A stretch of DNA of 64,000 nt from Urechis unicinctus. Lineage: Eukaryota; Annelida; Polychaeta; Xenopneusta; Urechidae. Below the pieces are notes generated by a model. That model saw nothing but the letters and a program-made list of their open reading frames with translations. It did no database searches and was not told the DNA's origin. The translations under genes and the position numbers were made by a program. Shown here piece after piece: positions 49,450 through 61,399 of this stretch (its first letter is position 1; the number at the start of each line of letters is the position of its first letter). Location of the stretch: NCBI GenBank assembly GCA_034190875.2, contig CM067349.1, positions 12,522,095 through 12,586,094 on the forward strand. The letters are read 5' to 3'.

Positions 49450-52400
49450 TTATCGATTATTCATGGTGTTTGTTGTATAAGTATTAAGCTGCAGAGAGAA
49501 GAGCTCCTGGAGTACTGTAAATACTATTATGAACATTATGAACATTGAATGATGTTGCAGAAAGCAGAAGCAAATACAGCACGCCTTGCATGAAATAAAG
49601 TAGTAATGAGGCCTGAAGAACTAGTTTGTTTATTTTTGTTAGGTTATACACACCACAGACTAGGCGCCTTATTGCAAAAGATAATATATAGTTGCGATAA
49701 TCATTCAGAGTTGATAGTCAAGTTAACCGAATGAAGCAATTTTATAACTTTTAACTCGATAGGTCTCCCTCGTACAAAATGCAGAAGTGATCTCACATGT
49801 CAAAGTTTTGCTTTGCTTGATTGTCAACAACAACCATCGAGGGGAGCAAGTCCTTGTGTGATTCTTATTGAGATATTATAAATAATACTGGCCGCATGGT
49901 TGAGCATCTATTTATAACTCGATCAGTAATATTATGAGCCAGTCGGCTCATCCAGGCCCTTGGCTCTTGCACATTTAATTCTCTATCCTGCTTACCTTGT
50001 GCTGCGCTACAGACAAAGCACTGCTTGCCCTGAGTTGTATTAGATTAACCGAAAAGAACTCACATGGCGAACAGCGAGTTACTATGCCAAGCGATGCAAC
50101 GAAACATCCTGTCGATGCCTGATATCTATCAATGAAGTTTTCAATGAATGTGTCAGCTTATAAATTAATAGAAATAACAAATCGCAGTATACTGCAATTA
50201 CTGGGACGAGCAGCAGCGAATTCCAACGAGGGGTTCCAGACAAGTTGTTTACCAGGTTTACCTCCAACCGTGCAATGTTAAGCTCGTGTGTGTACATTAG
50301 AGTACTAAAAATAAACCAAATTACCCCTGACCACCTGCTCCTTATTGATAGTGTGACATGGTCTCTCTTGGCATCACATAATGTTATTGTTGCGCATACA
50401 TTTGTGCAATCTGCGGTTTTGATTAAGACCATAATTCGCTCGTTTTGCAATGTCACAACAAACATGGCAACCCCTTTTTACTGGGCTAGGTAATAAAAGT
50501 ATCAAACGACCTTCATGCCGACAGTACGCATTCCAAACTGGCTAGATGTATTGTACCGCACGGTTTGGTATGTTCATGATGTTTTACCTGACAGCTCGTA
50601 TATTCAAAGCTTCATATATTTATATATGTCATGAAATAAAGCGACTTAGCCATAAAGCTTTTATATAGCTATGAGCTTGAAGCGGTTCAATAGTGTGCGT
50701 TGTCTACTGTTATGTCGTTACAGTGTGAATGCGCATGTCTGAACCATCAACAATAAACACCTTATGGTATGCGTGAATAAGACGGCACTCTGCGGTAGGT
50801 CGCGGTCAAGCAGCATGTAAGGTGATTGTTTCAGTAAACTGATCAACACCAATGCTTATCACTGATGATTAACTATTTGCGTGCATGCAGGACTGCGGAT
50901 GTACCAACAATCATAACTTTTTGTTTTGTAGGATGTAGTGATTATCTAAAAGCATCTCAACCAATTTAAATACTTTCATGGTTACGGTGATAAGTGTTTC
51001 ATTCATCGGTCGAATTGTTATGCCCGTTATATACCTGATAAGTGTGACGGATTCTACAACGGCGTGTGCTTGAATGTGAGTAGGTCAATAACGCTGAGAT
51101 GCATGTACACTCCAGCAGCTCAATTAACGGAGAATGCATAACCTTAAGGTTTCCCTCGCGGTGATCATAATATAGCTTCTTTAAACACGGATTGAATCAA
51201 TGGTTTACTTGAAGACGAGACACGGCAATTCTCTGATGTGACCTGTCGATAAACTGCGTTTTACAAGTGATACGCAGTATATATTGTACTTGCCATCCAG
51301 AACCTGTTACGCGCGTGATTGTTTGGAAGTAGGTGCGTTTTGTGTCAGTGGGTCGGCGGATAAAAGATGCAGTTTAAGCAGAAGGTTCATTTGTGCCTCT
51401 TGTTACAAATGCTTGCTATAAAAGGCAGTAATGCAATACCGAGGCGCTGTAACAAACGAGGTATTGTACATTATACATGTTACAAGTAGTGTCACAATTG
51501 TTATGTAGCAATGTACGAAGATTTTTTGGCCTGCAGACACCGAAAGGGTCCATTAAGATAACAAAAGCCATTCTATCAGCCAAAGCAAAACATATTGTAC
51601 AGCCTTGGCTATGTACAATGTTCTGCGTGAAAATATGAAGTGTTTCCGATCGGGATATCAAAATTCTCTTACTGTCGCACGTATATGCCATTCCATTTAT
51701 GTTCTTTTTTAACTCGATATGCCGTAAAAATAGCGATCTCGTATTGAGCCAAATTGTTTATGCTAGGGACTGGTCGATATCACTAAGTCATATTTGGAAA
51801 TATTTCACCAATATCAAATAACTTTGTACACTCAAGGCCCACATGACTAAGGTCAACGCTTGTTTGGCCGATTTTAGACACATCCCCACTTTCCCGCAAC
51901 GCTCCATAGCTGTAGTCGATACACCTCCCACAGTACATATTACCACTGGACTACTTTACCCTCCATCCCCCACAAGCCTCACGTAATGTTTGGATGCTGT
52001 TCCTCCCCAAAAACGTCTCGGGCTTACATAGTTAATCTGAAAGGTGCAGCCAGGATTACTCAGGATGGTCGGACGTGGTGCGTTTCCTTTTTCAAGTGTT
52101 TTCAGGATTCAGGTTGCGCGACCTGTTTGTGTATGACCAGTTCTGGCCGGTAGAGTTATATATTTAGTGACGCATGTGTGGCGTGAACGATGCCGGAAGG
52201 AATTACACCGTGGCGAATGAGCAGTGCACACAGACAGCTTCAACTCAAAGTACTAGATTAACACGAACACGCATGTAGCAATTTGTCACGGCGTACGAAT
52301 AAATTCGCAGTCTAGCATAAGTAAATAGTTAATAATTAATAATTAGTGAATTACGCTCCTTCCATGCTACCTTAACACATAATAGTAGTGTTGCTGAAAT

Positions 52401-52980
52401 GAGCTGAACGGCTGCTAATCAAACGAATCTGCAATTATGTTTTTTGTTTTGCTTAGGTAAGAACGGGATGGTTTGGTACTTTTCCACACGAAAACGGCAT
52501 TTCTGGAAGGTTCCAACCACAATTATACACTTTTAAACAATAAAATTCACAAAAGTATAAATCTACAGTATCCAATATTTTTTATGTATGCGTTTTATGC
52601 CTGCATTTTACGATAACGCTCTCCAACACAGTAATAAACTCACCAAAAGCCTCTTTTGACTCGGTAATGCTACGTCTACCAAGAGCAGCTATTAGGCCAA
52701 TCCTATGCTCACGCATAAGCGAACAAAATAAATCAAAAAAATATATCTAACGCCGCTACATTTAAACGCATGGAAATAGAGAAGCGTTTATTGCATACAA
52801 AAATAACAATATAAGCCAAGTGACGATAAAATACTACAATATCGTTCAAGTAAATGTTGTCTGAAAATTGTATCAATTAGTTATGTCACGCAACACTCTT
52901 AGCATGACAAAATGAAGTTGATTGTTATCGTTACTCTTAAACTAAGGTAGTGACACAATATATAACAATAAGAGAGACGA
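49450..52980. other. AT-rich intergenic DNA, no confident gene
   Basis: The longest frame is 127 codons on the minus strand (50,082-50,465), antisense to an 82-codon frame, with no family motif. A short block at about 49,935-49,995 resembles 33,915-33,962 (shared ending TCTCTATCCTG / TCTCTGTCCTG), suggesting another diverged copy of that block. Nothing else is recognised. Confidence 0.5.
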
Positions 52981-52984
52981 GGAA

Positions 52985-53320
52985 TAGAAGGCCGTCCATA
53001 TACAGTGGGCTGCCAAGTAGCAGTTTTGTTTTAGGTAGCAGATGGTTCGCAAGAAATAGAGGCCTGTCTAGTAACATATATCTGTCAAGTAAGGGTGATT
53101 TGTCAAGTAACAAAACGCTGTCTAGTAATAGAGAACTCTCAGTGATCAATTAGCTGTCAAATGGCACAGCGCTGTCAAGTAACAAATTGCTGTCAGGTAA
53201 GACGGCAGTAAAGTGACAGTGGGCGGTCAAGCAGCAGACGGCTGTCAGATAAAAGAGGGCTCTGAGATAACAGGTTGCTGTCAAGATTCAGAGGGCTGTT
53301 AGGTCGCAGAGTTCTGCCAT
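52985..53320. repeat. Minisatellite, 18-bp unit, about 18 degenerate copies
   Basis: Successive units follow CTGTCAAGTAACANANNG (e.g. CTGTCTAGTAACATATAT, CTGTCAAATGGCACAGCG, CTGTCAAGATTCAGAGGG), with a phase break of 2 bp in one unit. Because 18 is a multiple of three, both strands stay open over much of it. The plus strand reads 6-residue LSSN-type repeats (52,950-53,153), and the minus strand reads LLLD-type repeats (52,937-53,149). I regard both as by-products. Confidence 0.85.
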
Positions 53321-53790
53321 TAATTACCTTCCACGTATAGAAATACGACAATACAATTTGTGATCCTCTTTCCTAAACATAAATTGAAATCAAGATCTTA
53401 TCTTCTCATCAATAATGACGCCGACGACGGGTTTGTTGATTAATCTTTGCATTGCACTATGTATGAAGTAATTTGAGCACACGCGAACCGAAACACATAA
53501 AGTAGGAGTTAGAGCTTAAACACAGCTTGTCTAGGGAGCCTATTCAGAAGTATCTGCTACTCTTCCAAGCATTGAACTGCGATTTGTTATCTTTATTACT
53601 TGAATTTGTGGCTGACATATTTCACTAGAACGTTCAGTGTTCGAAGTTTATTAATATTCTGCGTTGGCATGAAGTCTCCTTGTATTGGTTCACAAAGCAA
53701 TTTGCATTGAGCTTTACCTAAAATCAAATCACCCGCAGTCAAAATGTAAATTGTCCAGCACAAGGCCAGCTGGATAGAGAAATGAATGTG
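53321..53790. other. Intergenic DNA, nothing recognised
   Basis: No open frame above 60 codons and no repeat relationship identified. Confidence 0.5.
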
Positions 53791-55000
53791 CGATAGCCAA
53801 AGGACTGATGGAGCAGACTAGTTTGATTTGTTAGTTATCGAGTGGCAAATCTTGCTCAACGGTGCGGACAGTTTCATATTAAACATCGCACCACTAATCA
53901 TAGCAGTTGCTGAATAAAGGGTCATTTATCTTTGTGAGAAAATATGTCCAGCATGAATGCCCTGGTGCCCTTAAATATCATTCCATGAATGGAATCACAT
54001 TCGCCGCAAACTCTGTAAAGTAGTACTAAATATTGACCTCCAGCCACGTAACCAGCAGTTAACACCGATATAAGGCCAGCTGGATGTGCCACGAAAATAT
54101 CAGGCTTGCACTTTCTAACAATGTGATTGTAGATTCAAATTAGTAGAGACCCTATTGGCATCTTTGCGCAGACTCAAATCTTTATGGCAAATTGCGACTG
54201 TGAAGCAAAAGCGATTTTATGAAGGCAGCTCATTCGATAGCAATATGTGCTGCTTGCTGTATCAACAATATATTGCCAGCGGAGAATTATGTCCGACACC
54301 AATATGCAGGAGCTGTCCTTTTGGCCATACATTACATTAGAGATTATGTACCATTTGTTTCTCGCATCAATAAACGTACCTTTGACCGGCCAGTTAGAGG
54401 AGACAATACCCCAAGCTTCAATCGTTTTACAAAAGCCGCAAAGTAAACTATGGAACTAAATAAGGATTTAATATGTGCAGATGTCGGTGCCCCTTGGAAA
54501 GTAATTTATCGCTGTGCTGGAGCATTTGATGTTTATTCACCCCGATCCCTGTCAATCACTCTGAGATGTTAAGGATCGTCATGGCAAATGACTTGGTATC
54601 AGTGCAAAAGCATGTCATTAATTTATATGGCTGCCATCATGGTAGTGAAGTACAAAGCAAACATGAATCCTCCAGAGGATACAATGGCCCTCAATAGCAG
54701 GCGGCGGTCGTACAACTGGACAGCTTCAATTGTACTTGAGGGCAATAAGTGTGTTGTTGAGGATGTTGTGCATCTTAATTGGATGCCTCTGTGGCTCTTG
54801 CTCGAGACATATTGGCTCGGACATGGTCTTGTGAAAAATTTGCATTTTAAGAGAGTTTACCTAACCCGCATCATGGAACCCCGTTTGGTGCGTACTAAGC
54901 TCATCGTATGGACATATATAACGTTTTGGTCTACCCATAATTTGGTGAAGCAGTGACCAATTCAATAGTGGACACCTGTAGGTGGACCAAGACAAAACAG
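53790..55000 (+). repeat. Inverted, diverged copy of the 32.5-33.95 kb block
   Basis: Carries the anchors described for that block in the same order on this strand. It includes a 122-codon open frame (54,588-54,956) with several Trp residues (e.g. LNWMPLWLLLETYWLGHGLV) that matches no family I know and is interrupted in the 32-kb copy. A coding ancestor, perhaps a transposable element, is possible but unproven. Confidence 0.6.
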
Positions 55001-55224
55001 CAAAAAAGACACTACAAGACACCCATTTACGCAACATTGACCTTAAATCTTCGCAGAACAATAGAGGTATTACAATGATACCCTTCATGATCTAAATACC
55101 AGCTCTGTTGGTTGCAAGGATGATAGCAAATTGAACGAGTGAGAAATAGTTAACGCAATAAGTGTTTGTATGTATCATCCGGTTTTCGTACCCAGCTTTT
55201 CTAATGTTCATTATTGATGAAAAA

Positions 55225-55725
55225 CACATGGAATTTTATGACAATTCATGTTTTTTCTTCATTGATGAAATTTTCAATTCATGCTCATAATAACTGCTGG
55301 AATTCACTTGAAAAATCAGGATAGTTCATCAAGTGTTTGTTTAATATTGTACGGCTCATATCAGATATTGAGTAACCATGAACCCTCAGGGGCTTGTTTA
55401 GTTTCTCTATTTTTGCGTTGAATGAAGTTTCATGAAGAATCATGAATCTTACGTTTGCGGGTTTTGGGAAAAAAATTATCTGACACAATTGATACGAAGA
55501 ACCATGAACTCCCAGGTGCTTGTGAGAGGTTTAAACTTTTTAGTTTCTCAAGTTGTATGAACTTTCATGAAGCAATATGAATCTTGCATTTTAGTGCGTT
55601 GGTAATTCTTCAGCTGACACAATCAATACAAGGAAGTCCATAAACTATCAGATGCTTGTAGAAGTCGGTATTTTTGGTAGCATGAACTTACATGGAAAGC
55701 CATGAATCAGTTGACAATCATCACA
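55225..55725 (+). repeat. Degenerate tandem repeat, unit about 130 bp, rich in CATGAA
   Basis: Successive units start near 55,361, 55,490 and 55,622. Each has CTGACACAAT(T/C)(A/G)ATAC, then CCATGAACT..CAG(G/A)TGCTTGT, then a GTTTCTC stretch, then ATGAA(C/G)TTTCATGAAG and ATGAATCTT. Units are about 70-80% alike. A looser, CATGAA-rich stretch precedes them from 55,225. No coding potential is apparent. Confidence 0.7.
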
Positions 55726-56079
55726 AACATAACGCAAAGCTCTCAGAAGATAGTAAAAAGTGTTCTGGGGTTTTTTTTAAATTAGCATGCCCTTTCTTAA
55801 AAGAAACCTTTCCGGGGCAAGTTATTATAGTGAATGTCACAAAAACCAGAAATTGGCTCAGTATAAAATGTCATGAATACTATTAATTACCATGAAACTG
55901 AATCTCAGACAGTAAGTTATTTTCCTTAAAATGTTCGTTCGCAGTCATTCACAAGTGATATCAACTTAAGACATGTCAAATATACATGACAATTTTATTA
56001 AAACTTTGAACATAGGGCTCCAATATCAATGGAGATACAGAATTTATACTCTCAATATGGTCACACATTTAAAATTGGA

Positions 56080-56388
56080 CTAAGCTCGCACACCCAGTAA
56101 GGTGACAGATGAGAGAAAATCATGTCTTTCGCTGAGAGGGTGATAGATTACATCATCCTCATCATGGTCCCTTTCGGAATCACTGGAAGTGTCACTATTG
56201 AATACATCTGATTCATCAATATTTTAAGAATAGGAGACAAATGAATCGGAATTTAAACGTCCACAGTAAGCAAAAGATGCTTGGCTACTGTAGTCACTGT
56301 AAGAGGGGTTGGCTCTGAGAAGAGCATCAGAGTCATTATCAAAAACACTGAGCCATTTAACGTGATCTTCCAAGTCACTGGGAGCCAG
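56080..56388 (-). pseudogene. Possible degraded exon with acidic Ser/Asp tail
   Basis: A minus-strand frame runs about 102 codons with one TAA at 56,224-56,226. Before the stop it reads SDLEDHVKWLSVFDNDSDAL and YSDYSSQASFAYCGRLNSD. After it comes the acidic NIDESDVFNSDTSSDSERDH, then DEDDVIYHPLS. The composition is protein-like and unlike the AT-rich background. Acidic Ser/Asp N-terminal regions occur in transposases such as piggyBac, among many other proteins, so no family is assigned. No splice sites were found. It could also be chance. Confidence 0.3.
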
Positions 56389-56399
56389 TCAGTTTTTCA

Positions 56400-58420
56400 C
56401 ACAGTTGCACTGGGTAAAACTGCTGCTCTGTTAGTGGTGATCTCCAGGGGTATCAATGTGAACCAATGTTATGATATATCATGTGTTTTGAGGACAAATC
56501 AAAACCGATCCTTTCTATACTGAATGGTCTTCCAAGAATGATAAACAGATGATCGTCATCATGCAAGTTTTTCAACTTTCGGACAGGACGTTCTACCAAT
56601 GGAGAGTATACTCATGAACTTGAAAAAACAAATATTTCATCCCTAAACTCAACCTCATTGAATAACAAAATTACTAACAATAGTTTGAATTTTTCCATCA
56701 CAGTATACTACACAGGTAACATCACTAATAGGGCTGGAGAATAAAAGCTTTGCTTGATTTAGCACAAGCAGTTGGCCTTTCGTAATGCGACCCAAGCCAC
56801 TTTATGTACTACATGCAATGCAATATATATTTATGCATATATTTAAACAAATCAGAGGATAAATCTGTAATGACATAATGAACAGATTGTTAGAACAAGA
56901 TCAGCTTAATGGGGTAGTTCTAGTAAAATGTTCAACCTGCATGGTTGAATATTTCTTAGTGGAAGTTTATACATGGCGAGTTTAGCCCCTTTCGCATAAT
57001 GCTAAGAAACATTTGCCTCTGACAGCGTCCGCGCTGTTTACTACTGTCCATGTCTCATATCCACGCTGTAGTGGCGAAGAGCCACATGCGATGACTACCA
57101 TGCCAGTTGAATAGTTTTCTTTTTGAAAATGGGTTGTACCAACAAAATTATGGCATGGTTAAACATGAAAATGCCTTGATCAGATCAAAAGAGCTCTTGG
57201 AGATTGTGAAAGAAGAAATTTTTTAACTAGTCAAAACAGTTGTGGAAAGTGCACGTTATGTGGCCCAGTTATGATTTATACCTTGTAGATTCCTAGTGCA
57301 AATTATTTCCCTGCGCTTCGAAAGCGAAAACTGTTAACGGTTGTCTTTAATGAAGACTTCTAAGGTAATCGCACAAACCAAGGAGTTGCATATACAGCTC
57401 CTTGCATGAACCTAAGGCTCTACTCTTGAGTGGATCTCTTCCTGAAACAGCTCTAGGGTATTAGGGTGGATGGACTCATGCATTAATACAGGCCATTGTG
57501 ATATTCAAACCTGCAGTACGAAACATGATTATATCAACCCATTTTCTTTGTACATCACCTGTAGACCTGCGCCCAATTGATAAGCGTGAGTTGCTTGCTG
57601 GCTCTTCCCATTGCTCTAACACATTGCTACCTCCAGAAAATTTGCCGTGATCTCTGTCTCGTTTTTGATTCGCCCGATACACACGTTGGACAGCAATCCT
57701 GTAATTGTGTTATATCTCGTTTATTTTTTCAATAAAGAAACATGACTGTTGTTACACTCTAGGCAAGACAGTTATGGATATGAAAATGTATATTTTTTCA
57801 ACAGCTCCTTTTCTGCATTGCGAGAGGAAGCATATTTGCTTATAGACTTAAAGATTCGGCCATACGGCCCCTCATCCCTAAGGTGGTATCAGATCATCAA
57901 AACACCAGGGACGAGTGTCTTACCTACTTGCGCAGTACCCTGGTACCTGGGACTGCTTGGAATCGTAGTTATCGACTATTATCGCCTCCTGAATTTCAAA
58001 TCTGAAACCATTTTATTTCGCAATATCAGACAACTGTTTGAATATAGAATTACATACATTTACCTTTGTGCTTCTCCCAAAGAGGCATCCTCCCGATTCA
58101 ACCTGCCGTGTTAGATAGAAGTTGCCACAGCAAACTTTTCCAATTCACCCGGCGATGATGTAAACGTTTTTCCAAACAGCTTGCTTCCTTCTCCCGGGGC
58201 TATCCTTTATAGCATCTTTCGTATTTTTTCTGTCTTCCAAAATTGCAAACTAAGTAACCACAATTCAATCAAAAGGCAGCTTTATATTTTTAAATATTTA
58301 CATAATTCAGTAGTTAGATACTAATCGAAAATCTGTAACATGTACGAAGGAAAAACTCGCTCGAACCTCGCAGCCCACAGCGCTTATCCCCAGCAAGTGC
58401 AATCGAATCTCCTGAGCAGA
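56400..58420. other. Intergenic DNA with scattered weak frames
   Basis: A 68-codon minus frame (57,476-57,682) and a 121-codon plus frame (57,749-58,114) have no recognisable motifs. The latter overlaps the minus-strand SINE-like sequence, so it is unlikely to be a gene. Confidence 0.4.
57830..57930 (-). mobile_element. Second SINE-like copy related to 37.5 kb
   Basis: On the minus strand AGTAGGTAAGACACTCG followed by TCCCTGGTG matches the 37.5-kb element (23 of 26 bases). Downstream, ACCTTAGGGATGAGGGGCC occupies the place of the box-C-like stretch, but only loosely. Confidence 0.4.
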
Positions 58421-58429
58421 GTTTTGTTG

Positions 58430-58520
58430 ACAATTCGATGATCGCGCGTCAGTGCGCGCGCTTGGTTCGGCGTGACTTGCTTAGCGCGCAAGTAATTGAA
58501 TCGCGCGTTTTCTCTTTGTC
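58430..58520. promoter_or_regulatory. Short CpG-dense spot, possible promoter
   Basis: GATCGCGCGTCAGTGCGCGC and TTAGCGCGCAAG, then ATCGCGCG, give many CpGs in about 80 bp inside CpG-poor DNA. Such clusters can mark a promoter, but no exon with convincing coding content was found next to it on either strand. Confidence 0.3.
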
Positions 58521-58929
58521 TTCCGTTCTCCCAGCGAACTAGCTTATTTGTTAACGTTGGGTCAGTCGAGTATTTTGAAACTTAACCATTTCAAACACGA
58601 TGGAGCGTTCGATTATGTTTGGATGGTTCTAGTGGGAGACTACACCAGTCCTGTGGCCTGTCATGCATTTTTGTACAGAGGAAGCTGTTGAATGAATACA
58701 AGAAAGGGGATACAATCAAGGGAAGGGTCGAATTGAAATGTGTCATCAGAATATTTTGTTACATATATGATAATTGACACTATTTTGAGTGACAGTCTTA
58801 ATAACAAATTGTGCAAATTGTTAGTATCATTATGCTGTCCAGACTTAAGTGCCTGTGAATTTAGTGGTTCATAAGTCATTGCATAATCTATCAGCTTTAT
58901 TATTCAACAGTACACCAGTTATAACCTGA

Positions 58930-59275
58930 TAACGTCTGTTTTGAAATTTTTTATCAGACTTGATCATGAATATATCTCTTTATTTTCGTGAATTGAGTCT
59001 TGTGACGCATTATGAAAGTACATGCTTATTCATGCACGGCTAGCTATGTATCTTCGTGAACGGCAAGAGATTATTCTTCTGGTGATTTTACCATGAATAT
59101 TCATCAGTATTCGGTAGTGAAAGTGGCCATTTAACGTTCATGGTTTTTTACGAATATTCCTGAATACTTTGATGCATTATGTTGAATATTCCGTACATTT
59201 GTTTATGAAATGTCATAGATTATTCGTGAAATACCATGAATATTTCATGATCAGGAATACTGGGTAACTCGAAAG
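58930..59275. repeat. Degenerate repeat built on CATGAATATT words
   Basis: Many variants of TCATGAATATT, ACGAATATTCC and GAATACT occur in both orientations at irregular spacing, in the same style as the 55.2-55.7 kb repeat. The words are near-palindromic. No unit length is clear. Confidence 0.5.
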
Positions 59276-59970
59276 ATTCATATATGACGAAATCCATCCT
59301 TGAAAGTTTATAATTTTGATATATTGAGTCGAGCTACAGCTATCGCAGCCAGATATAGGTGGTGATATCATGGAATGATGTTATGGGAGCAATAACAAAC
59401 GATGATGATTGTTAGAGCGTCATTTTCTGCAATAGACAATTGTTGAGTGCCAAATTGATAATAAACCTACCCTTCATCATAACGTACCCCTTCAGTCATC
59501 AGTTGATGGAGTAACCCCCAACAGCTTATATTAATTATACGCCCCAGTTTCCCAGATCCACAAGTGACCTACATGTCACCTGCCACTTCCCCCCTCTCCT
59601 CATACATACCCCATATTCCAGAGCCACATGACCTTCCTGCCCAGGCAACGCCCGATAGCCCCAACCCTAACAGACCTGGCTACGGCATGTCCCATGAGAA
59701 TTGGGATGGCGTGCCTAAGTCATTGAGGGAAGCAACTTATATTTCAAAATCAGTTCTCTCCTGGCCTCCGAGCTCAACACTTCTCTCTCTTAAGTTTTTA
59801 GGCTAAGTTACATCTGAAATTCGAAAGTTGAAAACAGTTAAATAAAGTTCAAGTTGTTATTAACCCTACATCTGGAGTTCGATTCTTTTACTTACTACAA
59901 GTGCGTAGCGTGAGCATCTCAACACCACGGATCACGTTACGACACAATAACCAACCAGCGGGCAGGATGA
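59276..59970. other. Intergenic DNA with a Pro-rich open frame
   Basis: An 80-codon plus frame (59,564-59,806) starts Pro/Ser-rich (SPATSPLSSYIPHIPEPHDLP) and continues as GYGMSHENWDGVPKSLREAT. It is less AT-rich than its surroundings, but no family, splice sites or partner exon were identified. Confidence 0.35.
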
Positions 59971-60135
59971 CAATAATCAGGTCGCGGACTGACCGCAGAA
60001 CGAAGTACGTACCTTGATCGAGGTACGTACCTCGTTCCCAGTACGGCGCACCTCGATTGAGGTACGCATGATAGTCATGCCACCGCCCTCTGCTGTTTTG
60101 CATTTTATGACATTATTTTCTGAAATGTGATTGGC
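59971..60135 (+). repeat. Left arm of a long inverted repeat pair
   Basis: Matches the reverse complement of 62,820-62,987. The common core reads GACCGCAGAA(C/G)GAAGTACGT, then GATCGAGGTAC(G/T)TACCTCG, then TTCC(C/T)AGTACGGCG, followed by a CTGCT..TTGCA..TTATGACAT-type stretch. Identity is about 85% in the outer 85 bp and lower further in. It contains the perfect 16-bp palindrome CGAGGTACGTACCTCG (60,019-60,034) and the near-palindrome ACCTCGATTGAGGT (60,050-60,063). Confidence 0.7.
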
Positions 60136-60300
60136 TTTGAACGATTTAATTATGCAAATATATTATGGCGTACATTTGGAACCAAATCTGTTGTTGTGAG
60201 CGATATCGGGCGTTCACTAGAAGAGTTTTCACCTCCATTATTCGACAGCGACTGCAAGATTTTCGACGTTCATGATTAAAATTTTGTACACACACCATCA

Positions 60301-60309
60301 TGGCAGAGG
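60301..60309 (+). CDS. Possible first coding exon with strong splice donor
   Basis: ATGGCAGAG is followed directly by GTAAGG, an excellent 5' splice site. A polypyrimidine acceptor (TTGTTTTTTTTCCAG) ends at about 60,878, but joining there gives a stop two codons later. A slightly later AG (60,888) would add about 18 codons. The open frame at 60,941-61,141 (e.g. KEKLLDSLGKKESVHYTNTA) is in a different phase and largely upstream of, then antisense to, the minus-strand exon. Evidence for a real plus-strand transcript is therefore thin. Confidence 0.25.
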
Positions 60310-61095
60310 TAAGGTCTATGTTTTCTCATTTACAAGTATATCATCTTATTATACATTATATGTTATTCAAAATTCTATGGCATATTAATGAGCTATCGCT
60401 AATAATATAACACCCCTGTTGAATGATTTTTCTGAAACAATGGCGAATTGATGCGTTCGTACTTAAATCGAAGTATGGTGTACTTCCTTTTGCATTGGTG
60501 CCATAGTCTGATAGTAGATCGTATACAGATAAAAGAATGACACTTATGATTCATACGACCGAACCGCAGGTCGAATGTAGCCTTTCCTGGTATTCTTATA
60601 TAAGATAATTTGTTTTAGAAATTTGAAACGTCGTACTTATGAAGTGACATAGCCCCATTCTGACGGTAGTATACATATAAATCAACAAAACGTCGTGCTC
60701 GGCTTGAAGTGACAATGTCAGTTATTCCAACCAAATAAGATTTACTCTGTTAATAGAGGGTGATATAAAAAATGTCACAAGAAATGCTGGTGTGTGTTGT
60801 GTACTTAAACATTAATTATAATATTTAATGTTATGTATTTCACTAGACAGTTTCTGAATTACTTGTTTTTTTTCCAGAATTGAACAGCTAATGGCCATGC
60901 CATTTTCAAAACGGTGTGCTTCTGAAAGCCGTCATTCACAATGAGGATGTTTGGAAACTGGAAACCTGGTGTCAAAGAAAAACTGTTGGATTCGCTTGGA
61001 AAAAAAGAATCTGTCCATTACACAAACACTGCTCCTAAGTTCTGTCAATCATGCATTGACGAAGTGAATAAATCTATCCAGACTTTAACATTCCG

Positions 61096-61396
61096 TCAGC
61101 CGTTAGTGATGAGTCCGTGCAGCCGCCTTCCAAGCCGCTGAAAGTTGGTTTCAACTCTCTCAATGAAGAAGCTATTCCTGTGAGGGGTGTACCAGGTCTC
61201 ACCTGAACAATAAACCCATCTTTTATTGTTTTCATCTATATACTCAACCAGAATATTGCCCTTACACCGCTGAACAAGTTCATAAGACTTTGTACATATT
61301 ATCCTCTTCCTCTCGTTTCTCCCATCGAGGCATTCAGTACCATCAGATATGTATGCAATAGGTATTTTACCTGTGTGGTGTTTCCACTTTGGATCT
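61096..61396 (-). CDS. Candidate terminal exon, 99 codons, unrecognised protein
   Basis: On the minus strand a consensus acceptor (TTATTTAAACTTTCAG) is followed by an open frame beginning at 61,395 after one phase base. It runs 99 codons to TGA at 61,096-61,098. The protein is soluble, basic and aromatic-rich: DPKWKHHTGKIPIAYISDGT, later VEYIDENNKRWVYCSGETWY and TPHRNSFFIERVETNF. Four Cys are spread through it (CLDGR, ICTKS, QRCKG, VYCSG), possibly a small metal-binding fold. There is no internal ATG near its start, as expected for an internal or terminal exon. Upstream exons are not certain. A frame at 61,540-61,735 (LEESMYKRWDGIENGKGWRG, then KKRWLPDLIHAGFNWDSLFP) has similar composition but contains a stop and no good donor. 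The exon sits inside the inverted-repeat-bounded segment, so it may belong to a transposable element. Confidence 0.45.
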
Positions 61397-61399
61397 CTG

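Noticed and set aside
50082..50465. 127-codon minus-strand open frame
   Set aside because: Overlaps an antisense open frame, with no motif, start or splice context.
58120..58215. Minus-strand PGEG-containing frame reminiscent of Helitron-associated proteins
   Set aside because: The similarity rests on a four-residue motif and the frame stops after about 30 codons.
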